DNA from: Xylaria sp. FL1777
Lineage: Eukaryota; Ascomycota; Sordariomycetes; Xylariales; Xylariaceae
Direction: 5' to 3'
DNA length: 64,000 bases
Assembly (NCBI GenBank): GCA_022578965.1
Contig: MU400506.1
Location: 372,001-436,000 of the forward strand
The position numbers and the translations under genes are program-made. Every line of letters starts with the position of its first letter. Position 1 is the stretch's first letter. Positions 1 through 10,540 of the stretch are shown here, piece by piece. The notes beneath the pieces are model-generated. The model did not search any database, had not been told where the DNA came from, and saw only the letters and a list, made by a program, of their open reading frames with translations.

Positions 1-1034
1 AGCTTCAAAAGTGCCTACATGTAAACTGTGGAGCTAAACTTGATCCGGTAATCTCCATGGCTATCTTAAGTACGTGCCATGGTGGCATGCTACTGCGCAT
101 TGTACCAACAGGAGCGGCACTATACCGTCAATTAGAACACTACGAATTAATTGAATTGAAATAATTAAATAAATCGGGAATATCCTAGTCTCCTAGACTT
201 AAATTTAGGGCTGAGCCGTTGGGTTAAACCCATTGTGGATCCTTACTGGGTACCTAAGAGATGGGGGATTCTGCAATACACGGTCACACGTCACACTATG
301 GAAAGACAGATCACCTAGGTACATGTAATTAGGGAGAAAGTAATGTGATTTGTTTCACTGAAAAGGGCAATCGCCCAATGAACGTACAATACCTAGGCAC
401 AAAATCCGTCGTAGGTGATGCCTCATTTCCACATTCGACCAACATAGTACAGGCTGTGCTACATTGATTGCCCAACACAGTACCACCAGGCAGTGCAGGA
501 TCGTCAAAGAAACTCACCTCGGAATTTTGTATAATACCTGGGTAGCCCTAGTGGCTATGATTAGCCATTGGTTGACGAACGCCTGTCATTAGGTAGGCCA
601 AGGAAGATCGGGAACCGAAAGAGTGTAGAGCTCCCTTCCTTTCTCTCTTGCGAGGCGGTGCTCCTGAAAATTGAGAAGGCATCCAAGGTAACAGTGCAGG
701 CGTCTCCATCCTATTAACAGACCGCGAAACCAGCTCATATGAAAACAAAGGTAGCAACTTGCCTACCGTGCTATATTTAGGCAAGGTTCGTGTTAAACCC
801 CTCTCCTCCTCATATCTCATCTCTCCATCTTTCACTCTGTACTACAACTCTTTATCAACAAGTCCGCCCAATATTGGTATTTTATAAGCTCACTGTATGA
901 CTCCTTTATCCTCTATTTCTTAGCCGTCTTCTTTGCTACCGACGGCTCTATAACTGCTACTCGAGCGTCACGCCAACTTCCATCAATCCAGTACAACCGG
1001 CCTTGACAAACCAATCTCGTTTGCTTCTCCTAAA
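1..1034. other. Gene-free left edge and PLAC8 upstream region
   Basis: No supportable coding region. Short open frames on the minus strand (up to 95 codons near 548-835) match no family I know and lack splice or composition support. The last 150 bases, ending in a TC-rich stretch before the ATG at 1035, are the likely promoter and leader of the PLAC8 gene. Confidence 0.5.
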
Positions 1035-1683
1035 ATGACAACACCGGAGAAGAACGGCCAGGAGGAAGGCGTGTACGGTCAAGCCCCGATGCCGAATAAT
1101 CAGCAGCAACCTTACTATGCACAACCAGCACCTATGGTAGCCAACCCCCAGTCTCGGGGACCCCTGGAGAAGGGCGAGAACGAGTGGCAGAATGGCATCT
1201 GTAGCTGGGGGCCCTGCTCTTCATGTCTGCTAGCTTGGTGCCTGCCATGTATCCTCCTAGGCCAGACCTCGGAGCGCATTCGCGACCCGTCGATGCAGAA
1301 TGCTGATCTACTGAATTCCGACTGTCTTCTTCACGGAGCCATCAGCTGTTTTACCGGCTTCGGCTGGATGTAAGTTCATCCCGTCTCTTTCCTAGCTTGT
1401 CACTTCTCTCGGCCATATGACCCCTAGTGTAGAGCCTCCTAACTAACTTGCGTGACACAGCTACGCCATGTTAAAGCGAGGCGAGATCCGCGAGCGGTAC
1501 GGGATCCAGGGCAGCGGGTGTGACGACTGCTGCGTTTCGTTCTGGTGCTCATGCTGCGCGCTCATCCAGCAAGACAACGAGGTCAAGATACGAGAGAGCG
1601 CCCGGCCCAACGTGCAAGGTTATCAGGCTCAGCCCGGCATGCATATACCGCCGCCACAGGCCGCGTATCACCCGCCGAAGTGA
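1035..1683 (+). CDS. PLAC8 (DUF614) family cysteine-rich protein
   Basis: Two exons, 1035-1369 and 1461-1683, with a GTAAGT...ACACAG intron of 91 nt, give 185 residues. The N-terminal 50 residues are Gln/Pro/Tyr-rich and low in complexity. The PLAC8 core follows: a Trp-Gly-Pro-Cys block (CSWGPCSSCLLAWCLPC) leading into LGQTSERI, then across the intron a YAMLKRGEIRERYGI block and the second Cys cluster (CDDCCVSFWCSCCALIQQ). These are the two halves of the family motif. PLAC8 proteins are small membrane-associated proteins linked to cell-size control and to cadmium or calcium transport in plants and fungi. The role here is not known. The ATG lies after CCTAAA, a fair Kozak context. The tail is Pro/Tyr-rich. 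Family call is firm; function is open. Confidence 0.88.
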
Positions 1684-2411
1684 TCACATGTCTAGGTGGT
1701 CATCTGGTATGCAATGGCGAGCCAGGTAGAGTAGAATATGCCGACACTTACGCAGACTACCTACAAGGAAATGGGCTATCAGCACGACACTGCATAATGG
1801 TTTTCTCTGACATTTCGGCGCGTTGCATCGGATCCTTTTAATGCTCGGTATGCGAATTTCGGGATTCATAGGTTTCAAAGATTGAGGATTGAGATTGGGT
1901 CTGACGCAGGAAGGGATGGACGTGTGTACCTATTATACGCGCACAAGTTACAGGGGCAGACTAGTGCTGTACACTAGACCCAAAATAGGCGCAGAACAGT
2001 GCTTACAACTTTGAAGCTAGGTACTCAGTACACTGCCAACCTACCTATGTAAGACGAAGCAAACAAATAACAAAATTATAATCTAGTTTAAACTAGGTAG
2101 ACAGACCATTGAACTACACACAATAAGATTCAATTCTAAATAAACCAAAGCGATTTTTATCAAATATTTCTTCCGATCAGGATGTTTAACTATGCCTCGG
2201 TACTACCTAGAGACGAAGCTAAACCCTTTTAAAAAAATTACAAGCTTCTGTACCGATGGAATCTCCGGAATTAATTAAAGGTGCTCCTAGGCAGCAAGAA
2301 TAAAATAGTTTCATAAGAATAGGTAGAGAGTTCGAGAAGAGCGAGACCGCGGAGTGAGGGTCGTCGAAGATGAACTACCTAGACACCAATTCATACATTC
2401 AAAAATAAATA
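1684..2411. other. Intergenic AT-rich stretch between PLAC8 and acetyltransferase genes
   Basis: Nothing coding is supportable. The sequence is AT-rich, with short TAGGTA-type motifs, and should hold the 3' UTR of the PLAC8 gene and the promoter of the acetyltransferase gene starting at 2412. Confidence 0.5.
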
Positions 2412-4293
2412 ATGGCATCAATAGACAACGTAATCCGACCCGTGGGCTCACAGTAAGCTGCTAATTAGACTCATATGCTCGCCGCGCTCGCTCTCAGCAT
2501 AGCTAATCCATTGTCACCTGTAGGGCCAAATACAATACCGCCCGACACAGTCTAGGTATTTTACGCGCAGTGATTGTGACATGTCGGTACAGGATATCAG
2601 CTGCCTATGTACGACAGCAGTCGTTATCCTTACGTGATGCGATCGAGAACGCGCTGGCGCAAGTGGTGCTCGGGCAAGCGATGCTAGGCGTCGGTATCGC
2701 GGGCGAGGACACGAAAGAGCCGGTTTTCGTGCACCTTAAGACGATTGACATGCGTCGCATGGTCGAGTGGCAGGAGATCATTCTACCAGACACCACATCG
2801 AACACCCAGACCACAGCGAAGAGTGGGAGCATAAGCAAAGAGGAGCGAGAGGAAGCGCACTACGAAGACCGCTTGCTCCGCTCTCTCTCGAAATACCACG
2901 AGCCGGTCTGGGAAGACCTCGCGGGCAAACCTGGCTGGAAGATTGTTGTGCACCACGATCCGCGACAACTTGGCGCGCCTCTTCCCCACGATTCTCTTGC
3001 TCCGGGGCGCAAAGACGAAGAAGACAACGCACTGTTATCCTTCGACCTATCCTTCTGCTTCCACCACGCGTACGCAGACGGGAGAGGCGGATACATCTTC
3101 CACGGCGACTTGCAGCGAGCCCTGAACAAAGCAGCCCGTCCCGCAGAGCTCCGGAACCACATCCTCCATCTACCCGCGCCCCCCGTTCTTCCGCCCGCCA
3201 TGGATACTCTCATCCCCTTCTCGCTATCATGGACTTTCATCCTGCGCACGGTCTGGACGGAAATCCTAGGCGCGGTCCCAATACCCCTGTTCCTCAAGCG
3301 TCTGCTGCGTCTCGAGTCCAACGATGCCGACGTCCCGTGGACGGGAGCGCCGGTGGACGAGACCAATCCAAGGGTTCATGTTCGCACCTTGTTCGGGGTA
3401 TACGACGAGGCGCAGCTGAAGGGCATCCTGGCGCAATGTCGAAGCCACAAGGCCAGTTTAACCGGACTGCTGCACGCGCTCATCGCACGCTCACTGTCGC
3501 GCCATGTGAAGGACAGATCGTTCCGCTCCACGACGCCCATTGCGCTCGCCGGGTACGCGGATCCGAGGATCGCGGGCGGGGCGTTCACGCCCGGCGAGAC
3601 CATCCACTGTCTCATCACGGGGCTCTCGTCGGATCACGACCTGGACGCCGTGCGGCGATTGCGGCGAAGTCGGGATGAGGACGACGCTCGAGTAGGCGAC
3701 GATGCGGCGGTCTGGGCATTCGCGCAGGACATGACGGCCCGTTTGCGCGCCAGTACGTATTCGATTCCTGAGTTTCTTTCATTTTCCTCGTCTAACTGAG
3801 CCTTCTTCTCCCCTCCACACGCCTCTCCAAGCCCCAAGAATAAGTCAGATGTTTTTTCCACAAGCACACCATTTCTAACACCCGGGGGTTCTTTACAGAG
3901 ACCGCCTCGCTGCCGCGCGATGATATTATAGCCCTGTCTGGTCTTATCGGCGACTGGCACGAGTTCTTTCGCAAAAAGTTCGGGGCGGCGAGGGAGAATA
4001 CCTGGGAGGTCTCGAATCTGGGGAGTCTCGGTGCGGCTGATGCGGGGATCTCCGGGCCCGAAAGCGTGGAGATCGGTCAAAGTGTGGACAAGGGAGGGCA
4101 CTGGTTCATCGATCGTGCAGTCTTCACGCAAGGAAATGCCATTGGTGCCGCCCTCAACATCAATGCTGCTGGTGTTGCCGAGCATGGCATTTATGTAACA
4201 GTTAGCTGGCAGGACGGCATTGTGGATGCTGACCTCGTAGAAGAGTTGGTGGGTGATTTGCGGGGTTGGGTTGCTGAACTTGCCCGCCGATAG
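2412..4293 (+). CDS. Alcohol acetyltransferase (AATase / condensation-fold) family protein
   Basis: Three exons, 2412-2452, 2524-3752 and 3899-4293, close in frame to 554 residues. The tiny first exon encodes MASIDNVIRPVGSQ and is needed: it restores the family's N-terminal signature, a short RPVG block followed by YNTARHSLGILRAVIVTC. The catalytic HHxxxDG motif of acyl-CoA-dependent acyltransferases is seen as HHAYADG at residues 194-200. The typical C-terminal WEVSNLGSL strand lies in exon 3. The family (Atf-like, related to the FCK4 and condensation-domain superfamily) moves an acyl group from acyl-CoA to an alcohol or amine; the substrate cannot be read here. A start at 2570 would lose the N-terminal motif. 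No biosynthetic core enzyme lies next door, so a cluster role is not supported. Confidence 0.85.
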
Positions 4294-5150
4294 ACGTTAT
4301 ACAGTGTAGTAGTAGCTTAGACTTTTAATATAGTTTAATGAAGGATTATTATCTGGGACATAAAGAGAAAGCAAGATCCCCGGGGCTTCCTTGTAAGCGT
4401 AAAAGAAGAACAAGGTAGGCTTATTGGAAAATTCACATTTGATGGTCTTGAGAATAGGATCAAGAAGATATCTTGGATAACGAAACCTGGCAATTATGAA
4501 TACTTCATGCTCCTCTAGGTCACTGGCAATTTATTCTATGAACCCTATGACTCAGGTCAGATTATCTCCGCAGTAACTTTTGGGAGTTCCCGGACCAAAG
4601 CACCCGGCTTAGTCTATCATCAATCCTGAGAACTAAGAGGTGACAAGATATCAACGTAGAATAAACATAAGGAAACGTTACATAACTGCTCTTTCCGAAT
4701 AATAAATAGTTATGTTGATGTGTTGCGTGCTATGTAGTTCTTTGCTACCCGTCTTAACTTGACTACCGGTACTATAGGAACTTGTCAGGGGATATAGGTA
4801 ATCACACACAAACCCCATGGGGTCTATATAGTAGAGTTGGTATATATATGGCCTATTTCCTCCAACTGGTGTTGGGAAGCCATAGAACGTACCGGCTACT
4901 GACCTCTTTTACACCAGCTATGTGACTGCGTATAGGCTATCCATGTACTCACTCCGAGACAACAACGAATGCGCATAGAGTCATTGAGCACCTAAATAAT
5001 TAACATACGTATTAAAATAAGACAAAACCAAAATTATAATAAGTTATAAAGTCAGATAAATCTGTATGTTTTATTTCTATTCACGCCAAATATGTTTAAT
5101 AAACAACTCAATAAATCAGACCAGCCAAAATACTATGTTCACACCAAGTA
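4294..5150. other. AT-rich intergenic tract with decayed repeat
   Basis: No gene. The tract holds the downstream region of the acetyltransferase gene and a degraded dispersed repeat listed separately (4788-4975). The AT-rich, stop-dense sequence fits mutated repeat DNA. Confidence 0.5.
4788..4975 (-). repeat. Dispersed repeat, copy 1 (LTR or MITE remnant)
   Basis: The reverse complement of this stretch aligns with 54161-54366. In the best block, 4894-4929 matches 54195-54230 at 34 of 36 positions. Matching blocks continue on both sides, including a GGAGTGAGTA block and a palindromic block centred on CCCCATGGGG here. No open frame or terminal direct repeat could be fixed, so the class (solo LTR, MITE or other) is unresolved. 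Divergence between the copies suggests an old, mutated element. Confidence 0.65.
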
Positions 5151-7472
5151 TTACAACAGCCCAGTGATCCGAAACCTATAGGTCGTCCTCACCCTCTCCG
5201 AACTCCTGCTCGTGTCGTTAGTCACAAATTCGAAAGTAGAAAAGGGGTATTGACCTACAAGTTCCGAGCTGCTCATAACCTGTGCAACCGTGGAGTTCTC
5301 CTGGCTGTATTCAATCTGCTTCTGATTGCTTTCTCTAATCAGCGCCGCACCGCCCTCAATCGCCTCGCTAGTCTTCTCGTCGGGCTGGTATTCCAACGGG
5401 AAGACAGCAATGGACTGTTCAATGTCGTTGATCCTCGTCTGTAGCGTCTTAAGAATGGAATCTTGTTGCTAGACACGTTGTTAGCATGCTTTCTTCTTTT
5501 TCTTCTTCTTCTTCTGGCGCCAGAAAAGGGGAACCGAAAAAAAAAACCAGAGCCCTCTCACCTCTTTAACGACGGCCTTGACCGTGGCCTCGGCGTCGTT
5601 GCACCAGTTCAGCATCTTCGTCTTGCGGAACTCGAAGAGCTGGTCGTCGGTCCATCCCGGCTTGCCCGCGATGGAACCAACCTCGTTGACGAGCTCCAGG
5701 CCCGGCTTGATGGCCTCCTGGTCGACGCGGTTGTACATCTTCGCGACGTCCCTGAACAAGGAGAACTTGGCCAGGATCTGCAACGCGAAGTTGAAGATGA
5801 CCTGGACGAAATGAACTTTTGATTAGTAACACAAACACACACACTCTCTCTCTCTCCTCTCCCAGTTTGCGGCCGGAAATCCTTTCTCAGTCTCTGGAGT
5901 GTGTGAGCATTGAGAGCCAGCTTGCTTACGGTGCCGTCCTTGGCATCGGCCGGGGACTTAAGGGAGTCCCAGTCAACGCCATTCGGAGACCCGACGATGG
6001 CCTGTTTGATAACGTCTATGGCGGCCTTGATGGCAACGGCCACCACGAGGGCGGGATCCTTAGCATCGAACTTGCCAGACAAATCCCAGGTGCCGTAGGT
6101 CTGTCTAGATGCCGGGTTTGCTGCTTCGGGTGTCTTGGTGGTAGATTCCGCAGACTCTGAAGCTGTCTCCTCTTTCTTCTTCTCCTTGTCGTCTCCCTTC
6201 TTGGAGCCAGCCTCGCTTTCCTTTTTAGGGTTGGAGCGACGAGTGAATGGCTTCTTCAGCTTGGCAATGATCCCCTCGGCCTCAGCTTCGGCCTTTTTCT
6301 CAGTGTTGGGAGTCTCCTTTTCGCCCTTCTTCTTCCCGGCAGCTGCCTTCTTCTGGTCCTCCTTCTGCTGTTTGGTGACCTCCTCACTAATGGACTTAAG
6401 ATCCTTGATAGCACCCGCTGTTGTGCCTATCGGGTTAATGGATGCCGCGGCTGCGTTGGCGGCGACGTTAGTACCAATGCGAAGCGCGTCTCCCGCAGCA
6501 TCACCGAGGCCCATTAAGACTTGCTGCCCTACGAGATCCATTCTTTGTCCATAAAAGTTAGACCTAGATAATATTTTTTTCGTGATGAAAAATAACTTAC
6601 CCGGTTGGCATCTTATCTAGGGTTGACTTAAAGGTCTTCTGTGCATCATCCATCTTCTTACCCATCTCGGTCAAGTGATCCTTTGCCGTTTTCTCCAGGG
6701 CTTCCCGTTCCTGCTTCTCCTTCTCAGCCAGCTCTTTCTTGCTTTGGACCTTGGCTTGCTGCGTCTGAATATCGGCCGACTCGTTCTTACAAGCCGTGTA
6801 CAGTTCTTGAGCCATGTCCTTGAAGTCTCCCATACTTGTCTGTACCTCGAGTGCATGCTTCTTGCACGAATCCGCCGCACTAGTCAGCTCGCTCAAAGAC
6901 ATGAGAACTTCGCTGAAAGGGGCTGCAGGATCTTTGAGAGAGCTCATGATCATTTTCACCTGTATCCGTTAGTCAGATCAATTCCCTAGTGAGTTGGATG
7001 ATACGGGGAAACGCATACTGTTTGCGTCACACCTTCAGAGTCCTGGATGATGGAGAACATCCTTGTTCGGGCAATCGAGAATGAGTTCTCTGACTGATTT
7101 GAGAGATCAGCGAGAGCTCCTTGCAGATAGTTCTTCCTGCAACACCAAGTCTCATGTCAGTGACTTCTTGCGAACGGATTGGCAAGGTTGCTCGTACCCC
7201 TCTGGCTGCGTGGTGAGACGCTTGAATCCATTTCTGGGTTGCGAAATCTTGGTCTGCACCGCGAACTTGGTGGCTGCAACCGCGTTTAAGTTTCCCAGGA
7301 TTTTGATGGCACATGGCGCTGCGATGAGAAGAACATCCCAATTCTCCTTGAAGAACTCGGAGCACTTGATGTCCTGCACAATGGTGATAGCGGTCGCCTT
7401 GCGTTTCTTCTCATCAGCGGCCAGCGCCGCAAGGCCCTTCTCTTGTGCGACGGTAAGAGCTTGTGAGCCCAT
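5151..7472 (-). CDS. Uncharacterised helical, coiled-coil protein (six exons)
   Basis: Six minus-strand exons, 7472-7198, 7136-7019, 6959-6601, 6563-5930, 5801-5562 and 5468-5151, joined by GT-AG introns, close to 647 residues. I do not recognise the family. Visible features are an N-terminal helical region with a hydrophobic stretch (WDVLLIAAPCAIKILG, about residues 45-60), a strongly charged Lys/Glu coiled coil (about 175-245), a Gly/Ala-rich weakly hydrophobic segment (after MDLVGQQVLMGLGDAAG, about 259-300), a Lys/Glu/Ser low-complexity linker, then a second helical region with a conserved-looking GKPGWTDDQLFEF. There is no signal peptide. It is head-to-head with another helical protein gene at 8399, the two starts being 926 bases apart. 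A coiled coil beside an Ala/Gly-rich hydrophobic hairpin recalls helical membrane-inserting proteins, but that is a weak structural analogy, not a call. Intron 5 carries a long pure purine tract. Confidence 0.7.
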
Positions 7473-8398
7473 GATTCACAGAGTAGTAAAGATGAGATAT
7501 TAAAGAGGACTTTTATTTCTTAGAAGTGCGATAAATGGTCTTTGGGTATAAAGTGAGGAAGTTGGAGATATGCATTGATGAACATGCTAACGCGCCTATA
7601 TATATACATATACATATGTATACACACAACCATCTCTCCTGGCCCATACACTTGTCGAGATCTTGATCAGCCCCGAAGCCAGAGTTCTCAGCTCCACGAT
7701 CAAATTGTCTGGACCCTGTCGTTTAGACAACCACGCTCGGCTGAGGCTATCGATTCACTAAGAAAATGAAATCTAGATCACCCCTACTTGCTGTTAATTG
7801 ACAGTGGCTTGAACCGATGCTCAATACGCTAAGTATTTACGGAGTACTTCTCTCAGCTTTCTTTGACCCTTGGCTAGACCCTACGGGCGCGCCGTTCCGC
7901 TACCTGCCGCAGCCGCAGCTGCAGCCGCCACCAGTTACACCAAAGCAGAGCCTCCGGACAATTAGCTCCTCCTAAGCGCCTAGCTGGGGGTTCTAATATC
8001 CTGCGACTAACTATAATACGTGCGGTTCCCGAGCTGGATAGAGTCTAGGTCTGCAATGGTTCTGGCTCTCAGCCAGCCACTATATGATCTGTACAAAGAG
8101 ATGCTTCCAAGTTGGATCGTATCCATCATCCACGACTGAGCTGGACAGAGCCTGGAGTGGTCTTGTGTGACTTTCAAGCTGGTGGTGTCTAATGCTGAGT
8201 CCAATATGACGAGAATATCCTGTATAAATGATGGTTTTCTCGTCAAGGAGTCATAGTCAGGGTCCAGAAGAAACACAACTTAAGATCAACCTAGTCCCGA
8301 CTTCATCCGACACTTCGCTCTCTTTGTCTCCCATTATCATTTGTTCTCCTTGGAATCTTGATCCTATAGCTACTTACACGGGTGTGAATATTATCGCA
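7473..8398. promoter_or_regulatory. Bidirectional promoter region of the helical-protein pair
   Basis: This 926-base spacer separates two genes transcribed away from each other, so it must hold both promoters. It contains a short TATA-like alternating tract (7596-7624) and a CAG/CTG-rich patch near 7907-7930. An in-frame ATG at 8228 could lengthen the plus-strand protein by 57 residues; it adds nothing conserved-looking. No binding sites are claimed. Confidence 0.45.
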
Positions 8399-9685
8399 AT
8401 GGGCTCCATTTCTCAGACTGTTATACCGGCCGACAAGGCCATAGATGAGCTTGCTACAAGCCAGAAGGCCCTTGTTGCCCACGAGAAATCCTGGGAGGAA
8501 GGCAAGAAAAAGCCAGACCTTCATTTCGAGGAACCTCTTAACGATATACGTTCTCTCATTACCTTCATGTCCCTGATTCACGGCGGCGATGAGGTTGGGG
8601 TGGCTGATTGGATTGACAAGCATAAGACGCACTTCTTCCAAGGTGCATCTAATCCATCTCAGACCGAGATGCTGACAGTGGCTTCATCTGTCGTTACTAC
8701 CAAGCTCTCCACGCAGACAACTATTATGGCCAAGGCGATCAAAACCCTAGACGGTATCACCACCAGTGCTAGGATTGATCAGACGCACTTCATCAGTATC
8801 AGAAGCTCGTTGATCACCTACAAGACACAGTCAGAATCAGAAGAGCGGGATGACCAGAAGCTCGTCACTGACCAGGAGGAGACAGTAAAGCGTTTCCAGA
8901 ACCATGTCGACGATGCGCAGACAGCTCTCGACAAGGCCAATGGAAAGCTTAAAGAAGCAAAGGCCAAGGAAGAGACAATGAGTCAAATAGAGACTGACGT
9001 GGATTCTGAGTTTAATGACTATGACGACCTTGGCTCGTACGGCGTCCAGCTGGGCACGCAGCTCGGCATACACGCTAGAGTCGAGGAACTCCACCAGCAG
9101 GTTAAGGTGAAGCAGGCTGCCCTGGATTCCGTCGAGAAACAGCTACAGGATGCCAAGGGAGAGCGGGATACCGCCTATACCACTCTGACATCGCGGCGCA
9201 ACGTCCTGTCGACCGTGCACGCCCATGTAGAGGCAGCGTCCAAAGCCATCGCCTCGTGCGACGCGTCAGTCACTGAGAGTGGCAAGATGTTGGCCGAGCT
9301 CCAGGCGCTCCACGATCCATGGAAGTCGCTCGAAGACAGCGCGGTCAACCTCACGACGTGGGCGCAGGGGCTCAAGAAGGCGAGTGGCTTCACCGAGCGG
9401 CTGGTTCTAGAGGTTCGCGTGCTGCGGATGCTCAACCAGGCCGTGGCGATGCAGGACGAGCCCGGGGTGCGCGACGCTTGTGAGCAGATCTTGGGAGATA
9501 TTGTCACTCGCAACCAATGGGCGCAGCAAGACGTGGTCTCAAAGACCAGAGCCGAGGAGTCCGTTCTCGCGCCGTTCACCGAGATCAAAGACAAGCTAAG
9601 CTTGAACGGAAAGGAGAAGAAGTCGCTGGTGCCTCTGTTAGAGTCTAAGTTTCCAGACTCAGACACTTTGATTGATCTTGAATAG
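8399..9685 (+). CDS. Uncharacterised all-helical coiled-coil protein
   Basis: Single exon, 428 residues from the ATG at 8399 (context ATCGCAATG). An upstream in-frame ATG at 8228 would give 485 residues, but the MGSISQ start resembles the MGSQ start of its divergent partner and is preferred. The protein is almost wholly predicted helix: an N-terminal region with FEEPLNDIRSLITFM, a long Lys/Glu/Asp/Gln coiled coil (about residues 155-215), a Gly-rich break (DDLGSYGVQLGTQLGIHA), a second coiled coil (about 235-310), then a C-terminal helical domain with a WKSLEDSAVNLTTWAQGL segment. There is no signal peptide and no convincing membrane segment. I do not recognise the family. Its head-to-head arrangement with the 5151-7472 gene suggests co-expression and possibly a two-component function. 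GC-rich third positions in the second half fit a real, expressed gene. Confidence 0.75.
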   Translation: MGSISQTVIPADKAIDELATSQKALVAHEKSWEEGKKKPDLHFEEPLNDIRSLITFMSLIHGGDEVGVADWIDKHKTHFFQGASNPSQTEMLTVASSVVTTKLSTQTTIMAKAIKTLDGITTSARIDQTHFISIRSSLITYKTQSESEERDDQKLVTDQEETVKRFQNHVDDAQTALDKANGKLKEAKAKEETMSQIETDVDSEFNDYDDLGSYGVQLGTQLGIHARVEELHQQVKVKQAALDSVEKQLQDAKGERDTAYTTLTSRRNVLSTVHAHVEAASKAIASCDASVTESGKMLAELQALHDPWKSLEDSAVNLTTWAQGLKKASGFTERLVLEVRVLRMLNQAVAMQDEPGVRDACEQILGDIVTRNQWAQQDVVSKTRAEESVLAPFTEIKDKLSLNGKEKKSLVPLLESKFPDSDTLIDLE

Positions 9686-10335
9686 GGGCTTCTTGTCCGG
9701 TGGAGTTAGGATTACGTGTAAGTTAATTCAAGCTGACAGGGCTATTAATTCAAACCCTTGTGGAGAAATTGGTGAGGATCAAACGAACTGTTCTCGGTAT
9801 AAATTGGCCAAGGTTTTATGCATTACGAAGTAAGGAAGTAGAAAACCTACTTGGGTAGCGTTAGAATACCTAGACCAAGCAGAGGAGAAGGAGAGCGAAT
9901 TTTGAGGTTATATACAATTCTGGTATTTCTGATTGGCTGTAATTGGGCCTAGCCCCCTATACAGACTAGGTAGGTAGCTTTGCTAGGGTCCTTAACCACC
10001 CCTGAACAGTCGCCAACACGAAATGTATTTATTTGTTTTTTCCCAATCAATTCCTCAACCTCCTCCATATCCATTCATGCACCAAATCGTCGCCTTCTTT
10101 AACCAGAGTCTGGTCGCATGCTCGGATGCGCCTGATTAGGTCGGCGGTTTGCACGACATATTCCGGGAAGATCTCTCCTGGTGCTGACATCGTTGTGTCT
10201 TGCAATCATTCTCCTCTCCAACTCGTTATGGTACATCGCGGTTTAGAAACAGTGCACTGCCCTCATCACGACCGAACCAGATCTCAGGTGTGCAGCGGTA
10301 TATGTATGGATGGGGCGGGCAAATCGGTTAGCGTG
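9686..10335. other. Intergenic stretch upstream of tRNA-Ile
   Basis: No supportable gene. An open frame at 10033-10356 runs into the tRNA gene and has no recognisable content. A CTAGGTAGGTAG motif occurs near 9966. Confidence 0.45.
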
Positions 10336-10439
10336 GCTCGATTAACGCAGTGGTAGCGTGCCGCTCTTATACTCTTCTTCGTTTTCGAAAATCGTATGGT
10401 GAAATGCGGAAGTCGTGAGTTCGACCCTCACATCGAGCA
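10336..10439 (+). tRNA. tRNA-Ile(UAU) with intron
   Basis: The acceptor stem GCTCGAT pairs with ATCGAGC, with discriminator A at 10439. The D arm is ACGC-AGTGGTA-GCGT and the T arm GTGAG-TTCGACC-CTCAC. The anticodon loop starts CTTATA, giving anticodon TAT (isoleucine, AUA codons). A 32-nt intron at about 10372-10403 follows position 37, the usual eukaryotic site; tRNA-Ile(UAU) also carries an intron in budding yeast. The anticodon stem CCGCT/TGCGG has four pairs and a T-T mismatch at the loop end (31:39). The gene is otherwise intact and is followed by a T-rich Pol III terminator, so I treat it as functional. Confidence 0.9.
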
Positions 10440-10455
10440 TTTTTGTTTTTTTTTT
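10440..10455 (+). terminator. Pol III poly-T terminator of tRNA-Ile
   Basis: T5-G-T10 starts right after the discriminator base, a strong Pol III termination signal. Confidence 0.85.
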
Positions 10456-10477
10456 ACCTTCCCTTTCATTTATTGTT

Positions 10478-10540
10478 TGATCCTCACATTGAGCTATATT
10501 TTCCCCCATTTTTCACCTTGCCTTCTCATTCATCATTGTG
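10478..10540 (+). repeat. Degenerate tandem copy of the tRNA-Ile 3' end and flank
   Basis: 10478-10494 repeats the tRNA 3' end at 10422-10438 with three changes in 17 bases, all C to T. The flank after it (10515-10540) resembles the flank after the tRNA (10456-10479), including a T-rich run. It is a decayed local duplication with no complete tRNA fold. Confidence 0.6.

Noticed and set aside
2767..3678. 303-codon open frame on the plus strand
   Set aside because: Out-of-frame shadow of the GC-rich acetyltransferase exon; Arg/Pro-rich with no family likeness.
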